From Nocardioides sp. URHA0020 (GTDB lineage: Bacteria; Actinomycetota; Actinomycetes; Propionibacteriales; Nocardioidaceae), in NCBI RefSeq assembly GCF_000620705.1, contig NZ_JIAR01000033.1, positions 1 through 64,000 on the forward strand: DNA of 64,000 bases, in the 5' to 3' direction. The notes beneath the pieces are model-generated. The model ran no database searches, was not told the DNA's origin, and was given only the letters and a program-made list of their open reading frames with translations. Every line of letters starts with the position of its first letter. The stretch's first letter is position 1. Position numbers and translations under genes: made by a program. Below are positions 27,715 to 37,196 of this stretch, one piece after another.

Positions 27715-28899
27715 TCACTCACTCTCGTTCCCCAGGTCGCCCCGGAACCACGCGGCCGCGTGCCGGGCCCGCTCGAGACACTCGTCGAGGTCATCGCCGT
27801 AGGCGTTGACGTGCCCGACCTTGCGCCCCGGGCGGAGGTCCTTGCCGTAGAGGTGCACCCGCAGGTGCGGGTCGCGCGCCAGGGCGTGCGGGTAGCCGTC
27901 GTACAGACGCCCGACGCTCTGCCCGTCGGGTCGGTCGGGTCCACCGAGGATGTTGACCATGACGGTCCACCGGGCCCGCGGCGCCGGCGAGCCCAGCGGC
28001 AGGTCGAGCACCGCACGCAGGTGGTTCTCGAACTGCGAGGTCACCGCGCCGTCCTGGGTCCAGTGCCCGGTGTTGTGCGGACGCATCGCGAGCTCGTTGA
28101 CGAGCACCCGCCCGTCGTTGGTCTCGAAGAGCTCGACCGCCAGCACCCCGGTCACGTCGAGCGCGCCGGCGACCCGCAGCGCGATCTCCTGGGCCTGGCC
28201 CGCGAGCTCCGGGTCGAGGCCGGGCGCGGGAGCGATCACCTCGTGGCAGATGCCGTCCTTCTGGGTCGAGGCGACGACGGGGTACGACGCGGCCTGGCCG
28301 CTCGGGGAGCGCGCCACCAGCGCGGACAGCTCCCGGCGGAAGTCGACGAGCTCCTCGGCGAGCAGTCGGACGCCGCTCGCGGCGGCCGCCTCGAAGGCCG
28401 CCGGGCAGTCCTCGACCGAGCGGACGAACCACACGCCCTTGCCGTCGTACCCGCCGCGCGTCGTCTTGAGCACGCACGGGAAGCCGAACGCCTCGACCTC
28501 GGCGACCGAGGAGACGATGGCGTTGCGCGGGCACGGGATGCCGAGCTCGGCCAGCCGCTCCCGCATCACGCCCTTGTCCTGGGCGTGCACCAGTGCCTCC
28601 GGCCCGGGACGTACGGCGAGGCCGTCGTCCTGCAGCGCATGGAGGTGCTCGGTCGGGACGTGCTCGTGGTCGAAGGTCACCACCCGGCAGCCGGCGGTCA
28701 CCGCCCGCAGCGTGGCGAGGTCGCGGTAGTCGCCGACCTGGTGGTCCACGATCACCTGGGCCGCCGAGACGCCCTCGGCCTCGGCGAGCAGCCGCAGCGG
28801 GAGACCCATCGCCGCGGCCGGCTCGGCCATCATCCGGGCCAGCTGGCCGCCGCCGATCACGGCGAGCGTGGGCGCGTGAGTGGGGTCCGGCGCAGGCAC
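27715..28899 (-). CDS. purK: 5-(carboxyamino)imidazole ribonucleotide synthase PurK
   Basis: The 394-residue ATP-grasp enzyme makes N5-CAIR from AIR, bicarbonate and ATP. It has the N-terminal GGGQLARMM motif, the ATP-grasp [11 protein letters not shown] loop, and the RPHNTGHWT catalytic segment. GTG 28899 ([19 protein letters not shown]) was chosen because further upstream sequence is not conserved and lacks a ribosome site. It is followed by purE one base later. Confidence 0.95.
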   Translation of the reverse strand: MPAPDPTHAPTLAVIGGGQLARMMAEPAAAMGLPLRLLAEAEGVSAAQVIVDHQVGDYRDLATLRAVTAGCRVVTFDHEHVPTEHLHALQDDGLAVRPGPEALVHAQDKGVMRERLAELGIPCPRNAIVSSVAEVEAFGFPCVLKTTRGGYDGKGVWFVRSVEDCPAAFEAAAASGVRLLAEELVDFRRELSALVARSPSGQAASYPVVASTQKDGICHEVIAPAPGLDPELAGQAQEIALRVAGALDVTGVLAVELFETNDGRVLVNELAMRPHNTGHWTQDGAVTSQFENHLRAVLDLPLGSPAPRARWTVMVNILGGPDRPDGQSVGRLYDGYPHALARDPHLRVHLYGKDLRPGRKVGHVNAYGDDLDECLERARHAAAWFRGDLGNESE

Positions 28900-28921
28900 G
28901 CGGCAACTGTAGTGGGGACGG

Positions 28922-29239
28922 TCAGCCCGGAGCGCGCAGGTCCTCGGTCTCGAACCGCAGGCCACGACCGCGGATCGTGGTGATCAGGTGCGGCTGACGG
29001 CTGTCGTCGCCGAGCTTGCGCCGCACCCAGCCCAGGTGCACGTCGATCGTCTTGGAGGAGGTCCAGAAGGTCGTGTGCCAGACCTCGCGCATCAGGTCGT
29101 CGCGGCTGACGATGTCCCCGGCCCTCGCCATCAGGGCATGCACGAGGTCGAACTCCTTGCGCGACAGCACGATCTCCTCCTGCCCGCACCAGATCCGCCG
29201 CGCATCAGGATCGAGCCTGATCTCCTGCACCTCGATCAT
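28922..29239 (-). CDS. Stand-alone OmpR-type winged-helix DNA-binding protein
   Basis: The 105-residue protein is just the DNA-binding half of an OmpR/PhoB regulator (LSRKEFDLVHALMARAGDIVSR, VDVHLGWVRRKLG-like and ITTIRGRGLRF). It has no receiver domain, so it is not controlled by a phosphorylated aspartate. ATG 29239 (MIEVQEIRL) is favoured over a GTG 30 bases upstream. It lies between purK and the cyclase gene. Its targets are unknown. Confidence 0.85.
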   Translation of the reverse strand: MIEVQEIRLDPDARRIWCGQEEIVLSRKEFDLVHALMARAGDIVSRDDLMREVWHTTFWTSSKTIDVHLGWVRRKLGDDSRQPHLITTIRGRGLRFETEDLRAPG

Positions 29240-29299
29240 CTGCCCACCGTAGGAGGTGACGCCCGTCACGGGGAGGAATGGCGCAAATATCTAGGCCGG

Positions 29300-30310
29300 T
29301 CACGCTCGGCGTACGGAGACCGGCTCGACGAGGCCGAACCCGCGCACCGGCCGGGCCGGCATCCTCCGGGTCTCGAACTCGGCCTCCGGCAGCAGCTCGG
29401 CCGTCGCCGCGTCGATGATGATCCGGTTGCGCCTCGCCACCGCGGTGAGCCTCGCGGCCATGTTGACCGGTGGGCCGAAGACGTCGCCCATCCGCATCAC
29501 GACCGAGCCGCTGGCCAGCCCCAGGCGGATGTCGGGCATCCGCGAGTCGCGGCCCACGACGTTGATGATGCCCTCGGCGATGTCGTAGGCCCGGACGGGG
29601 TCCTCGCTGACGAAGAGCACCGAGTCGCCGATGCTCTTGATGATGCGGCCGCCCTGGCTGGTCACGACGTCGGCGCAGCGCGACTCGAAGAGCTCGACCA
29701 GGTCGCCGATCCGCTCCTCGCTCATCCGGTTCGACAGCGCGGTGAAGCTGACGATGTCGGCGAAGCCCACCGTGAGCTGGACCGTGTTCAGGTCCTCCTC
29801 GTTGGCGCGCAGCGCCTCCACGCGCGCGACGGCCGCCGCGAGGTGACGGCGCCACACGTAGATCAGCAGGTCCTCGAAGGGGTCCTTGATCTGCTCGATC
29901 AGGCGCAGCGCGGAGCCGGTGCGGCCGGCATCGGTGCCGGGGTCGGCGGCCAGCTCGTCCACCCGGGAGACCAGCGTCGAGACCTCCCAGTCGGCGAGCC
30001 GCGCCATCGTCTGGCCGACGGCGCGGGTGAGGTTCACGGCGAGGTCGAAGTCGATCAGGTCCGCACGGACGGCGCTGATCATCGTCGAGAGCGCCTCGGT
30101 GTCGGCGTCGGTGTACGCCGTCTCCAGGCCGTGCTCGGGGAAGCCGAGGGCGCGCCACAGACGCCGTGCCTCCTCCAGGGTCACACCGGTGGCCGTGGCC
30201 ACCTCCTGCGCGTTGAACTCCGGGGTCTCACCCAGGATCGCGCGCTCGAGATCCTGCGGACCGGGGTGCTGCGGCTCAGGCTCCGTCGTCATGTCCTGCC
30301 GCAGGGTCAT
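29300..30310 (-). CDS. Class III adenylate cyclase with N-terminal regulatory domain
   Basis: The 336-residue protein has a C-terminal cyclase domain (about 170-336). Metal aspartates are in VGFADIVSF and KSIGDSVLF. The purine-specifying Lys lies just before the second, and the Asn/Arg pair is in VNMAARL. All catalytic residues are present, and Lys/Asp at the specificity sites points to ATP. The N-terminal 160 residues resemble the autoinhibitory domain of the pH-responsive Rv1264-type cyclases. The start may be ATG 30310 or 30292. With either, it overlaps the PH gene. Confidence 0.85.
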   Translation of the reverse strand: MTLRQDMTTEPEPQHPGPQDLERAILGETPEFNAQEVATATGVTLEEARRLWRALGFPEHGLETAYTDADTEALSTMISAVRADLIDFDLAVNLTRAVGQTMARLADWEVSTLVSRVDELAADPGTDAGRTGSALRLIEQIKDPFEDLLIYVWRRHLAAAVARVEALRANEEDLNTVQLTVGFADIVSFTALSNRMSEERIGDLVELFESRCADVVTSQGGRIIKSIGDSVLFVSEDPVRAYDIAEGIINVVGRDSRMPDIRLGLASGSVVMRMGDVFGPPVNMAARLTAVARRNRIIIDAATAELLPEAEFETRRMPARPVRGFGLVEPVSVRRA

Positions 30311-30782
30311 GGATGTGCTGCAGCATCAGGTTGAGCGTCCGCTGGGTCTCCTCGACCTGCGGGATGTCGTGCAGCTTGATCGTGCCGTGCGTACTGGCGT
30401 CGGAGATCAGCAGCGTCCCGCAGCCGAGCAGCCGGTCGATGGGGCCGAACTCGTACGCGATGTCGCTGATCCGGGCGAGCGGCATGTCGTGCCCGCGGCG
30501 GACGATCACGCCGGTGCGGGTGATCAGGCGACGGTCGGTGAACGTGTACGTCGCGGTCGCCCAGATGATCAGCGGGCGGAGCACGAACCAGACGATGCCG
30601 ACCGCGACCAGGATCCAGGCGCCGTTGGTGAGCACGCCCTGGTCGATCTTGACCTGCACGAACGTGCCGATCGCCAGGAAGAGCACCAGCATGAGGATCG
30701 GGAGGATCAGCGCCTTGACGTGCGTCCGCGTGTCGACGACGACCTTTTCGCCCTCGTTCAGCAGTTTCGGTGAGATGGCCAC
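30276..30782 (-). CDS. PH-domain membrane protein (YdbS-like)
   Basis: The 168-residue protein has two N-terminal transmembrane helices (about 24-70) followed by a bacterial PH domain with the pattern TDRRLITRTGVIVRRG and MPLARISDI. It matches the membrane protein between birA and purK in mycobacteria. The function is unknown. Two more PH-domain proteins of the same general type are at 49.6-51.6 kb. Confidence 0.85.
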   Translation of the reverse strand: MAISPKLLNEGEKVVVDTRTHVKALILPILMLVLFLAIGTFVQVKIDQGVLTNGAWILVAVGIVWFVLRPLIIWATATYTFTDRRLITRTGVIVRRGHDMPLARISDIAYEFGPIDRLLGCGTLLISDASTHGTIKLHDIPQVEETQRTLNLMLQHIHDPAAGHDDGA

Positions 30783-30794
30783 GGGCAGATCATG

Positions 30795-31601
30795 TCACCG
30801 ATCGGTCGCCCGCACGTGGACTACGTCACCTGCGCCCACGGCGGTCTCCCCGTCGGGACCGGCGACGACCAGGCGTCCTCCTGGGTCCACCCCGGTGGCC
30901 CGACCGGTCAGCACCGAGCCACCAGGGAGGTCGACCCGGACATCGCGGCCCACGGTGACGCAGCCGGCGGCGTACGACGTGCGCAGGTGGCTCGCCGCGG
31001 CGGATCCCCCGACCTGCCAGACGTCGTACGCCTCCTGCAGCGACCGGAGCAGCGCGACAAGGAGCGCGGTCCGGTCGGGCTCGGCGCCCGAGGCGATCGC
31101 GAGCGACGTGCCGGTGGGCACCGGGAGGTCGTCCGGGGTGAGGCTGACGTTGAGCCCGACACCGATGATCGCGGCCGGACCGTCCGGGGTCTCGATCCGC
31201 TCGACCAGGATCCCGGCGACCTTCCGGTCGCCGATCAGCAGGTCGTTGGGCCACTTGACCCCGACGTCGTACCCCTCGGCCCGGAGCGCCTTGCCGAGCG
31301 CGTGGCCGGTCAGCAGCGGCAGCCACGGCCAGCTCGCGAGCGGGACCACGGGGCGCAGCACCAGGGAGAAGATCACCGACGACCGCGGGGGTGCCTGCCA
31401 GCTCCGGTCGAGCCGGCCTCGGCCGGCCGTCTGGTGCTCGGCGACCACCACCAGTCCCTCGGGCGCCCCGGCGCGGGCGCGGTCCGTGGCGACCGCGTTG
31501 GTGGACGTGGTGGTCCCGAGGATCTCGACGACCAGGTCGGGGGCAAGGGCAGCGAGCGGCGACGGGTCGAGTGACGGGCGTCGCATCGGCAGGGCGGTCA
31601 C
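30795..31601 (-). CDS. birA: Biotin protein ligase BirA (class I, no DNA-binding domain)
   Basis: The 268-residue enzyme attaches biotin to the carboxyl carrier domains of the carboxylases in this window. It has GRGR (60-63), the KWPNDLL motif and a C-terminal SH3-like domain. It lacks the N-terminal helix-turn-helix of E. coli BirA. GTG 31601 is the probable start, with ATG 31586 (MRRPSLDP) an alternative. It diverges from accD, 53 bp away. Confidence 0.92.
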   Translation of the reverse strand: MTALPMRRPSLDPSPLAALAPDLVVEILGTTTSTNAVATDRARAGAPEGLVVVAEHQTAGRGRLDRSWQAPPRSSVIFSLVLRPVVPLASWPWLPLLTGHALGKALRAEGYDVGVKWPNDLLIGDRKVAGILVERIETPDGPAAIIGVGLNVSLTPDDLPVPTGTSLAIASGAEPDRTALLVALLRSLQEAYDVWQVGGSAAASHLRTSYAAGCVTVGRDVRVDLPGGSVLTGRATGVDPGGRLVVAGPDGETAVGAGDVVHVRATDR

Positions 31602-31654
31602 GGGCACTACATTGACCCACGGTCCCAACCGCACGCGAACGAGGAGCCCCCACG

Positions 31655-33283
31655 ATGAGTGCCCAGCCCGGCGAGGGAACCGACATCCCGGCCGACATCG
31701 ACCTCCACACCACCGCGGGCAAGCTCGCCGACCTGGACCGGCGCCTCGACGAGGCGGTCCACGCGGGGTCCGCGAAGGCGGTCGAGAAGCAGCACGCCAA
31801 GGGCCGCAAGACCGCGCGGGAGCGGATCGAGCTGCTCTTCGACGAGGGCTCGTTCGTGGAGCTCGACGAGCTCGCCCGGCACCGCTCTGTGGCGTTCGGG
31901 CTGGAGAAGAACCGCCCGTACGGCGATGGCGTGATCACCGGCTACGGCACCGTCGACGGCCGCCAGGTCTGCGTGTTCTCCCAGGACTTCACCATCTTCG
32001 GCGGCTCGCTCGGTGAGGTGTACGGCGAGAAGATCACCAAGGTGATGGACCTCGCGATCAAGACCGGCTGCCCGATCATCGGCATCAACGAGGGCGCCGG
32101 CGCCCGGATCCAGGAGGGCGTCGTCTCGCTCGGCCTGTACGGCGAGATCTTCCGCCGCAACGTGCACGCCTCGGGCGTCATCCCGCAGATCTCGATGATC
32201 ATGGGCTCGTGTGCCGGCGGGCACGTCTACTCCCCCGCGGTCACCGACTTCACGATCATGGTCGACGGCACCTCCAACATGTTCATCACCGGCCCCGACG
32301 TGATCAAGACCGTCACCGGCGAGGACGTCACGATGGAGGAGCTCGGCGGCGCGCGCACGCACAACACCAAGTCCGGCAACGCCCACTACATGGGCTCCGA
32401 CGAGGACGACGCGATCGAGTACGTCAAGGCGCTGCTGTCCTACCTGCCGCAGAACAACCTCGACGAGGCCCCGACCCTCGGGGACGTCGCGGACACCGAG
32501 ATCTCCGAGCTGGACCGCACCCTCGACACGATCATCCCCGACTCCCCGAACCAGCCCTACGACATCCGTGACGTCATCACCGTCGTCGTCGACGACGAGG
32601 ACTTCCTCGAGGTCCAGGAGCTCTTCGCGCCCAACATCGTGATCGGCTTCGGCCGCGTCGAGGGTCACCCGGTGGGTGTCGTGGCCAACCAGCCGATGCA
32701 GTTCGCCGGCACGCTCGACATCGACGCCTCCGAGAAGGCCGCCCGGTTCGTGCGCTTCTGCGACGCGTTCAACATCCCGGTGCTGACCTTCGTGGACGTG
32801 CCCGGCTTCCTGCCCGGCACCGACCAGGAGTGGAACGGCATCATCCGCCGCGGCGCCAAGCTGATCTACGCCTACGCCGAGGCGACCGTGCCGCTGATCA
32901 CCACCATCACCCGCAAGGCCTACGGCGGCGCGTACGACGTGATGGGCTCCAAGCACCTCGGTGCCGACATCAACCTCGCGTGGCCGACCGCCCAGATCGC
33001 CGTGATGGGCGCCCAGGGGGCCGCCAACATCGTGCACCGCAAGACGCTCAAGGCCATCAGTGACGGCGGCGGCTCCGCGGAGGAGGTCGAGGCCAAGCGC
33101 GCCGAGCTGATCGACGAGTACGAGACCACGCTGGCCAACCCCTACATCGCGGCGGAGCGCGGCTACGTCGACGCCGTCATCACCCCCCACGAGACCCGCG
33201 TCGAGATCGTCCGCGCCCTCCGGCTGCTGCGCAGCAAGCGCGAGACGCTCCCGGCCAAGAAGCACGGGAACATCCCCCTCTGA
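31655..33283 (+). CDS. Acyl-CoA carboxylase carboxyltransferase (beta) subunit, AccD5/PccB-like
   Basis: The 542-residue protein has both crotonase-like halves of a carboxyltransferase and the acyl-CoA and carboxybiotin oxyanion-hole glycine motifs ([12 protein letters not shown] and GGAYDVMGS). It transfers CO2 from biotin to acetyl- or propionyl-CoA, giving malonyl- or methylmalonyl-CoA. The start has GAGGAG just upstream. The biotinylated partner, AccA3, is at 47778 on the same strand. The epsilon subunit follows with a 1-base overlap (TGATG). Confidence 0.93.
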   Translation: MSAQPGEGTDIPADIDLHTTAGKLADLDRRLDEAVHAGSAKAVEKQHAKGRKTARERIELLFDEGSFVELDELARHRSVAFGLEKNRPYGDGVITGYGTVDGRQVCVFSQDFTIFGGSLGEVYGEKITKVMDLAIKTGCPIIGINEGAGARIQEGVVSLGLYGEIFRRNVHASGVIPQISMIMGSCAGGHVYSPAVTDFTIMVDGTSNMFITGPDVIKTVTGEDVTMEELGGARTHNTKSGNAHYMGSDEDDAIEYVKALLSYLPQNNLDEAPTLGDVADTEISELDRTLDTIIPDSPNQPYDIRDVITVVVDDEDFLEVQELFAPNIVIGFGRVEGHPVGVVANQPMQFAGTLDIDASEKAARFVRFCDAFNIPVLTFVDVPGFLPGTDQEWNGIIRRGAKLIYAYAEATVPLITTITRKAYGGAYDVMGSKHLGADINLAWPTAQIAVMGAQGAANIVHRKTLKAISDGGGSAEEVEAKRAELIDEYETTLANPYIAAERGYVDAVITPHETRVEIVRALRLLRSKRETLPAKKHGNIPL

Positions 33284-33516
33284 TGGCCACCATGAGCGGG
33301 TCGGAGGAGCCGCCCACCCAGCCGGTGCTCCGCATCGTCAACGCCGACGCCACGCCCGAGGAGGTCGCGGCGATCGTGGCCGTCCTCAGCGCCCTCCGGA
33401 CGACGCCCGCGACCGCGGACCGCCGTACGCCGGAGTGGTCGGCCCACCACCGTGCGGTGCGCCGTACGCTCCCCCACGGACCCGGTGGCTGGCGCTCCAG
33501 CGGGCTGCCGCGCTAG
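33283..33516 (+). CDS. accE: Acyl-CoA carboxylase epsilon subunit
   Basis: The 77-residue protein has the actinobacterial epsilon-subunit pattern: an acidic N-terminus, VLRIVNADATPEEVAAIVAVL helix and the C-terminal TPEWSAHHRAVRR with WRSSGLPR. It binds the beta subunit and promotes complex assembly. Its ATG overlaps the accD stop, so it is translationally coupled. It is too small to be a catalytic part. Confidence 0.92.
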   Translation: MATMSGSEEPPTQPVLRIVNADATPEEVAAIVAVLSALRTTPATADRRTPEWSAHHRAVRRTLPHGPGGWRSSGLPR

Positions 33517-33699
33517 CCGCCGGCTCGCCGCGAACCGCCCGGTGTCACGCTCAGCCGTGACCCGGGCCACTCACCTGACTCATACTTAGGGAGATCTTTG
33601 GGGTTTTCGGTGTGGGGCCTTGAGACGCGATCCTCACACTGGAGACACACGGGGTGCACCGCATCGGGCGGCACCCGCGGCACGGAGACGAGGACGACG
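33517..33699 (+). promoter_or_regulatory. Leader region of the glycosyltransferase gene
   Basis: After accE a small hairpin GTCACG-N6-CGTGAC (33544-33561) could end transcription. An AT-richer stretch follows with CATACT (33581-33586) as a possible -10 element and TTTGGGGTTTTCGG downstream, leaving a leader of about 110 bases before GTG 33700. I looked for a c-di-GMP or c-di-AMP riboswitch and found no convincing match. Confidence 0.4.
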
Positions 33700-35169
33700 G
33701 TGGACGTCAACGACATGGGGACCCAGTTCGGCACCGCCCCGGTGGACCCCTACGTCCGCATCGCCGACCCCGGCCTGGAGGCGTACGAGCCGCAGTACCA
33801 GGGCGAGGTCGACGAGCTCCCGACGTACCGCCCCACGGTCGGCTGCATCATCCCGGCGTACAACGAGGCCGAGACGATCGCCGGGGTGCTCGACTCGCTC
33901 CTGCAGCAGACCCGTCTCCCCGACGTCATCCACGTCATCATCAACAACTCCTCCGACGACTCCGTCGAGATCGCTGGTCACTACGCCGGGCCGCACAAGC
34001 GGATGACGGCGACCGGTGAGCAGGAGACGGTGATCTACGTCCATGACATCGGCAAGAACCCCGACAAGAAGGTCGGCGCCCTCAACTACGGCTACTCGCT
34101 CGTCGAGACGATGGACTACCTGCTCGGCGTCGACGGCGACACCACGCCCGAGCCGGACGCCATCCAGCACCTCGTCGACGAGATCTCCAGCGACGACCGG
34201 ATCGGCGGCATCTCGGCGATCTACTCCATCGACGACAGCGCGCTCGACGGCTGGATGGCGAAGTTCCTGATCGCCGGCCAGCGGGCCCAGTTCTCGGCGT
34301 TCAACATGCAGAACCTGCTCAAGGGCCGCAACATGGCGGTGCTCGGCGGCCAGTTCTCCATGTTCTCGACCCAGGCGCTGCGCGACGTGCTGCGCGACAG
34401 CCACCAGCGCACCCCCTGGGTCAGCGACAGCGAGGTCGAGGACTCGCTGCTGTCGCTGCAGATCAAGAGCGCCGGCTACCTCACCAAGATCAGCGCCCGG
34501 GCCCGCGCCCACGTCGGCGGCATGGACACGCTCCGCTCGCTGGACGCCCAGCAGGTCAAGTGGAACTTCGGTGCCATCGACCTGATGTGGCCGGGCCAGC
34601 GCGGCGACACCAAGGGCCAGCCGTTCCACCCCAACCTGCGGCTGCGCTGGTTCGAGCACCTGTCGATGGTCATCAACATCACCTCGCGCGTGCTCTTCGT
34701 GCTGCTGCTCGCCGGCTCGCTCAACATCGACGCGTTCGTGTTCAGCCCGTGGTGGCTGATCCCGCCGCTCGCCTCGGTCTGGCTGAACTTCCGGGTCGCC
34801 CGGTCGATGGAGTTCGCCAACCGGCGCGACTACCTCTTCTCGTTGCTGCTCATCCCGGCCGAGACCTACATGGTCATCCGAATGGGCCACTTCGTCCGTG
34901 CATGGCTGAAGTTCTTCAGCCGCCAGCAGACCGACAACTGGGCGGCGCAGGCGAAGGCCGAGCGCGGCAAGGGCGTCGCCTGGATGTACCCGTTCGTGGC
35001 GTTCTTCTTCGTCCTCGTGGTGTTCATGGCGATCTGGGTGCAGCTCCCGATCGCGCTGCGCTCCGACTTCCTGGCCGTCACCTGGCCCATCCTCGGTGTC
35101 ATCACCGTGCTCCAGACCGCCTGGATGTTCATCAAGGCCATGAAGCGCTACCGCGGCTTCAAGGCATGA
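33700..35169 (+). CDS. Membrane glycosyltransferase family 2
   Basis: The 489-residue protein has a GT2 domain with nucleotide-sugar motifs VGCIIPAYNE (47-56), the metal-binding DGD at 145-147 and the catalytic ED pair (247-248), then Q-Q-V-K-W at 284-288 in place of QxxRW. Several transmembrane helices follow. This is the layout of processive synthases such as cellulose or chitin synthase, though the QQVKW variant leaves the product open. GTG 33700 follows an AGGA-type site, and an ATG at 33715 is possible. The lipoprotein and GH6 genes downstream hint at an exported beta-glucan. Confidence 0.85.
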   Translation: MDVNDMGTQFGTAPVDPYVRIADPGLEAYEPQYQGEVDELPTYRPTVGCIIPAYNEAETIAGVLDSLLQQTRLPDVIHVIINNSSDDSVEIAGHYAGPHKRMTATGEQETVIYVHDIGKNPDKKVGALNYGYSLVETMDYLLGVDGDTTPEPDAIQHLVDEISSDDRIGGISAIYSIDDSALDGWMAKFLIAGQRAQFSAFNMQNLLKGRNMAVLGGQFSMFSTQALRDVLRDSHQRTPWVSDSEVEDSLLSLQIKSAGYLTKISARARAHVGGMDTLRSLDAQQVKWNFGAIDLMWPGQRGDTKGQPFHPNLRLRWFEHLSMVINITSRVLFVLLLAGSLNIDAFVFSPWWLIPPLASVWLNFRVARSMEFANRRDYLFSLLLIPAETYMVIRMGHFVRAWLKFFSRQQTDNWAAQAKAERGKGVAWMYPFVAFFFVLVVFMAIWVQLPIALRSDFLAVTWPILGVITVLQTAWMFIKAMKRYRGFKA

Positions 35170-35231
35170 GCCTCCGCACCCTCGCCGCCAGCACCACCGA
35201 CCGCAGCACCCCCCACGGGCAGGAGACCCCC

Positions 35232-35963
35232 ATGACCAGCACCCGACCGCGCCTCCGCGGCCTCGCCGGCGTCCTGAGCGCCGCCCTGGTGCTCACGGCA
35301 CTCTCCGGCTGCTCCGTCGTCGACGGCATCACCGGCAGCGACGACCCCAGCGAGACCCCCTCGGCCAGCCCGACGGCCAGCGAGAAGCCGTACGACTCGG
35401 AGTTCACCCGCGACGGCACGTTCCAGTCGCACATCGAGATCGACGGCGTGGACTTCGTCTACACGCTCTACCCGACGAAGGCCACGCCGCGGACCAACGA
35501 GTGGTACCCGAAGGGCAAGAAGCACTTCACGTTCACGTTCCAGGCCTACGACCTGGACCGCGACCTCGACGACCCGTTCAAGACCAAGCGCAAGGTCTGG
35601 CTCGACCGGATCCGCGTCACCTCGAAGGTCAAGGTCCAGGGCGGCGGGACGAACGACGAGCACCCCTACGAGCTCAGCGGTGTCGCGAAGGAGCTCACCT
35701 TCGACCCCGAGCCGTTGTCGAGCAAGCGCGGGATGCTGATCACGTCGCCCAAGGGCGCGTTCGAGCTGCGGAACCAGACCATCGACGCCACGGCGGCCAA
35801 CACGATCGGCATCGACCTGACCTTCACCGCGTCGGTGCACGTCGAGCGCCGGGCCGGCTCGAAGAGCTACACGAAGAAGTCCATCAAGCAGCGGGTCCCG
35901 ATCGCGATCTTCCCCTCGGACAAGACCACCGAGGCGCAGGACATCCCGGTCGACGCGAACTAG
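35232..35963 (+). CDS. Lipoprotein of unknown function
   Basis: The 243-residue precursor has a lipobox LSGC (cysteine near 29), a Ser/Thr/Pro-rich spacer and a soluble domain of about 190 residues that I do not recognise. ATG 35232 follows AGGAG with six-base spacing. It is 62 bp after the glycosyltransferase stop and is probably co-transcribed with it. It ends at a TAG followed by a hairpin-bearing repeat. Confidence 0.82.
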   Translation: MTSTRPRLRGLAGVLSAALVLTALSGCSVVDGITGSDDPSETPSASPTASEKPYDSEFTRDGTFQSHIEIDGVDFVYTLYPTKATPRTNEWYPKGKKHFTFTFQAYDLDRDLDDPFKTKRKVWLDRIRVTSKVKVQGGGTNDEHPYELSGVAKELTFDPEPLSSKRGMLITSPKGAFELRNQTIDATAANTIGIDLTFTASVHVERRAGSKSYTKKSIKQRVPIAIFPSDKTTEAQDIPVDAN

Positions 35964-35964
35964 C

Positions 35965-36120
35965 GGCAGCGGCTCGGCGCGCCAGCGCCGAGCCGTGCCG
36001 GTGGTCGAGGTGCGAGGCGCGCCAACGCCAGCCATCCCGGTGGTTGAGGTGCGAGGCGCGCCAGCGCCAGCCGTCCCGGTGGTTGAGGTGCGAGGCGCGC
36101 CAGCGCCGAGCCTCGAAACC
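35965..36120. repeat. Tandem 39-bp repeat, three units plus partial unit (family 1)
   Basis: Three units with period 39 start near 35998, 36040 and 36079 (GGTGGTTGAGGTGCGAGGC, then GCGCCAGCGCC), with a diverged partial unit before them. They are the reverse complement of the 38-bp units at 216-395, so the same family is present on both strands. GGCTCGGCGC-GCCA-GCGCCGAGCC (35971-35994) forms a perfect stem and lies 7 bp after the lipoprotein stop. The array fills the gap between two converging genes and could end transcription from both. Confidence 0.85.
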
Positions 36121-36140
36121 ACCGCGACGGCTCAGACGGG

Positions 36141-37148
36141 CTAGACGCTCTCGGCGAGCCGGTAGCCGACCCCGCGCACGGTCTCGACGTAGCGCGGCGT
36201 GGCCGCGTCGTCGCCGAGCTTGCGGCGCAGGTTGGCGATGTGCACCTCGACGGAGCGCTTGTCGGCCTCGTTGACGAAGTACGACGTGACGTACTGCTGG
36301 CCGCGCATCGTGAGCACCAGGTCGGCCTTGCTGCGGACCCGTCGCCCGGTGGCCATCAGCGAGGCCAGCAGGTCGAACTCGGTGCGGGTGAGGTCGATCG
36401 AGCCGTTGTTGACGGTCACGACCCGGGTCTCGTGGTTGAGGGCGAGGCCGTTGAAGCGCATCCACCCGGTGCCCGGGTCGGCCGTGACCGCACCGTGCTG
36501 GGCGGCCGGCGGCTGGGCGACCGGCTGCGCCACCGGCGGGGCCGGCTGCTGCACCTCGGGGGGCGTGGCCGCCTGGAAGGGAGCCTGGGCGGGCTGGGCC
36601 GGCTGAACAGGCTGGGTCGGCTGGGGCGCCGGAGCCTGCGGGGCGGCCGGGAGGGGCGCCTCGGCGAACTCCTGCGCAGCGGTGGCCGCCCAGGACGGTG
36701 CGGCCGGCGCCGGTGCGGCGGGCTCTGGCTCCGGGTCGGTATCGGCCCAGCCGTGCGGCTTGTCCACCCGGGCGCGGGGGCGCCGGAGCATCGAGTCGGC
36801 GCGGGCGCGCAGCTCACGCGGTCGGAAGGGCTTGACCAGGTAGTCGTCCGCCCCGGCCTCGAAGCCCTGGACCACGTCGATCTCGTCGGCGAGGGCCGTG
36901 ATCATGATCAGGTAGGTGCTGCTGAAGTCGCGCAGCCGCTTGGCGACGGCGAAGCCGTCCATGCCGGGCATGTTCACGTCGAGGGTCGTGATCAGCGGGT
37001 TGTGCTTGCGCACCGCCTCGACCCCGTCGGTGCCGTTCTCGGTCACCACGGTCGTGAAACCGGACTGGGTCAGCACGATGTCGATGAGGTCGCGCACATC
37101 GGGGTCGTCCTCGATGATGACTGCGACCCACTTGTTCCCCGGCTCCAT
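36141..37148 (-). CDS. OmpR-family response regulator with long proline-rich linker
   Basis: The 335-residue regulator has a receiver domain with acidic pocket EDD at 13-15, phosphoacceptor Asp57 (TLDVNMPGMDG) and Lys106 (LVKPF). A Pro/Ala/Gln-rich linker of roughly 100 residues (about 130-235) follows, then a winged-helix domain (RVRSKADLVLTMR, KRSVEVHIANLRRKLG). Such a long linker is unusual for this family. No sensor kinase is adjacent. It lies 48 bp downstream of the GH6 gene, which is on the same strand. Confidence 0.92.
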   Translation of the reverse strand: MEPGNKWVAVIIEDDPDVRDLIDIVLTQSGFTTVVTENGTDGVEAVRKHNPLITTLDVNMPGMDGFAVAKRLRDFSSTYLIMITALADEIDVVQGFEAGADDYLVKPFRPRELRARADSMLRRPRARVDKPHGWADTDPEPEPAAPAPAAPSWAATAAQEFAEAPLPAAPQAPAPQPTQPVQPAQPAQAPFQAATPPEVQQPAPPVAQPVAQPPAAQHGAVTADPGTGWMRFNGLALNHETRVVTVNNGSIDLTRTEFDLLASLMATGRRVRSKADLVLTMRGQQYVTSYFVNEADKRSVEVHIANLRRKLGDDAATPRYVETVRGVGYRLAESV

Positions 37149-37196
37149 GACGCGCAGCCTAACAACGGCACGGCTGCTCCTGTCACCGTCCCAGGG

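Noticed and set aside
33517-33699. Cyclic dinucleotide riboswitch before the glycosyltransferase
   Set aside because: The leader is long enough and the gene type suggestive, but I cannot match the conserved core of the c-di-GMP or c-di-AMP classes.
35965-36120. CRISPR array or coding repeat
   Set aside because: Units are contiguous with almost no spacers and contain no open frame with gene-like properties.
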